Under the pieces are notes generated by a model. The model saw only the letters and a list, made by a program, of their open reading frames with translations. It searched no databases and was not told where the DNA came from. From an uncultured Clostridia bacterium (GTDB taxonomy: Bacteria; Bacillota_A; Clostridia; Oscillospirales; Oscillospiraceae), in assembly GCA_946410505.1 (NCBI GenBank), contig CAMKAP010000154.1, positions 1 through 5,182 of the forward strand: DNA of 5,182 bases, given 5' to 3'. The position numbers and the translations under genes were made by a program. Positions 5,017 to 5,182 of this stretch are shown piece after piece; the first letter of the stretch is position 1; every line of letters starts with the position of its first letter.

Positions 5017-5022
5017 AGGAGT

Positions 5023-5034
5023 GGGTATATACCC
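5023..5034. promoter_or_regulatory. 12-bp perfect palindrome at the predicted transcription start
   Basis: GGGTATATACCC is a perfect palindrome beginning 7 bases after the -10 box. Its position suits a repressor operator covering the start site. In RNA it would give a 4-bp 5'-end hairpin with an AUAU loop. The regulator is unknown. Confidence 0.4.
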
Positions 5035-5047
5035 GTAATCTGACTGC

Positions 5048-5078
5048 CTGTGCAGCTCTCCATTCTCAAGCTGCGCAG
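5048..5078 (+). other. Strong RNA hairpin in the 5' leader
   Basis: A 10-bp stem (CTGTGCAGCT with AGCTGCGCAG, one U-G pair) closes an 11-base loop (5058-5068, pyrimidine-rich CTCCATTCTCA). The loop contains CTCC, complementary to the GGAG of the AAGGAGG at 5088-5094, so a loop-to-ribosome-site interaction is possible. There is no U-run after it, so it is not a terminator. Confidence 0.55.
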
Positions 5079-5182
5079 AGCTTTAAGAAGGAGGAAATGT
5101 TCATCCCCCGGCTCGGGGTGCGGCAGCGTGGAGACCTGTCGTAAAGCGCTCCGCTCCCATGCGGGCGGGCGTGAGGACACAT

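Larger units (their letters stand above)
5023..5182 (+). other. Structured leader or small RNA of unknown class (continues past the window end)
   Basis: No convincing gene is seen from 4952 to the end of the window, but the part after the promoter is rich in potential RNA stems. The best is CTGTGCAGCT (5048-5057) with AGCTGCGCAG (5069-5078), ten pairs with one G-U. Others are CCCC (5105-5108) with GGGG (5115-5118), CGGCAG (5121-5126) with CTGTCG (5136-5141), and CCGC (5151-5154) with GCGG (5161-5164). An AAGGAGG (5088-5094) lies between the first two stems, only 2 bases before an ATG (5097) that opens just 15 codons. No riboswitch, T-box or ribosomal-protein leader signature was recognised. 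It could be a leader with attenuation, a leader-peptide system or a small RNA. Confidence 0.4.

Noticed and set aside
5023..5182. Assignment of the leader to a named riboswitch, T-box, group II intron start, tmRNA, RNase P or SRP RNA
   Set aside because: None of the conserved core strings of these RNAs could be found. The GTGCG at 5118-5122 recalls a group II intron 5' end, but the following sequence does not support it.
1..5182. CRISPR array, insertion sequence, tRNA or rRNA genes, attachment sites
   Set aside because: No spaced direct repeats, terminal inverted repeats with a transposase, cloverleaf-like segments or rRNA motifs were seen in either strand.

Overview
The window looks like chromosomal DNA from a GC-rich member of the Clostridia (Firmicutes), probably an Oscillospiraceae-type gut anaerobe. 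This is inferred from GC-rich codon third positions, strong AGGAGG-type ribosome binding sites, near-consensus sigma-A promoters (TATAAT/TACAAT with 17-base spacers), tight ATGA gene overlaps and the protein families present. No database search was possible, so the taxon is an inference. All genes recognised lie on the + strand.

Region 1 (1-1531) is the end of a membrane-protein unit. It holds the last 77 codons of one CNNM/CorC ("hemolysin family") protein, then a complete 420-residue paralogue that starts inside the stop codon of the first (ATGA). A strong hairpin terminator follows. The pair probably handles divalent cations such as Mg2+ at the membrane.

Region 2 (about 1620-3955) is a four-gene operon behind one clear promoter: a YcjY/dienelactone-hydrolase-like alpha/beta hydrolase, a 72-residue protein resembling the dimerisation half of a MerR regulator without its DNA-binding half, an NADPH-dependent-FMN-reductase-like flavoprotein with an iron-sulfur-flavoprotein-type cysteine cluster, and a lipoprotein carrying a cyclophilin-like domain. 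Three of the four genes begin or end in ATGA overlaps, and the fourth junction is 13 bases.

Region 3 (about 3980-4951) is a LysR-type regulator with its own promoter and a terminator whose hairpin contains the regulator's stop codon. Upstream of the operon promoter are two T-N11-A (LysR-type) dyads centred 30 bp apart, near -66 and -36. One of them shares the 9-mer TTGCTTATG with the regulator's own leader. The simplest model is that this LysR protein controls the hydrolase operon and itself, possibly in response to a quinone, carbonyl or other electrophile that the hydrolase and flavoprotein then process. The effector is unknown.

Region 4 (4952-5182) has no convincing gene. It holds a good promoter (4988-5016), a 12-bp palindrome at the predicted transcription start, a strong hairpin and further GC-rich stems. 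It appears to be the structured 5' leader of a gene beyond the window, or a small RNA. It matched no riboswitch class that could be recalled.

The most interesting points are the LysR-box architecture, the orphan MerR-like small protein, a possible internal start giving a cytoplasmic form of the cyclophilin-like protein, and the unassigned structured leader.
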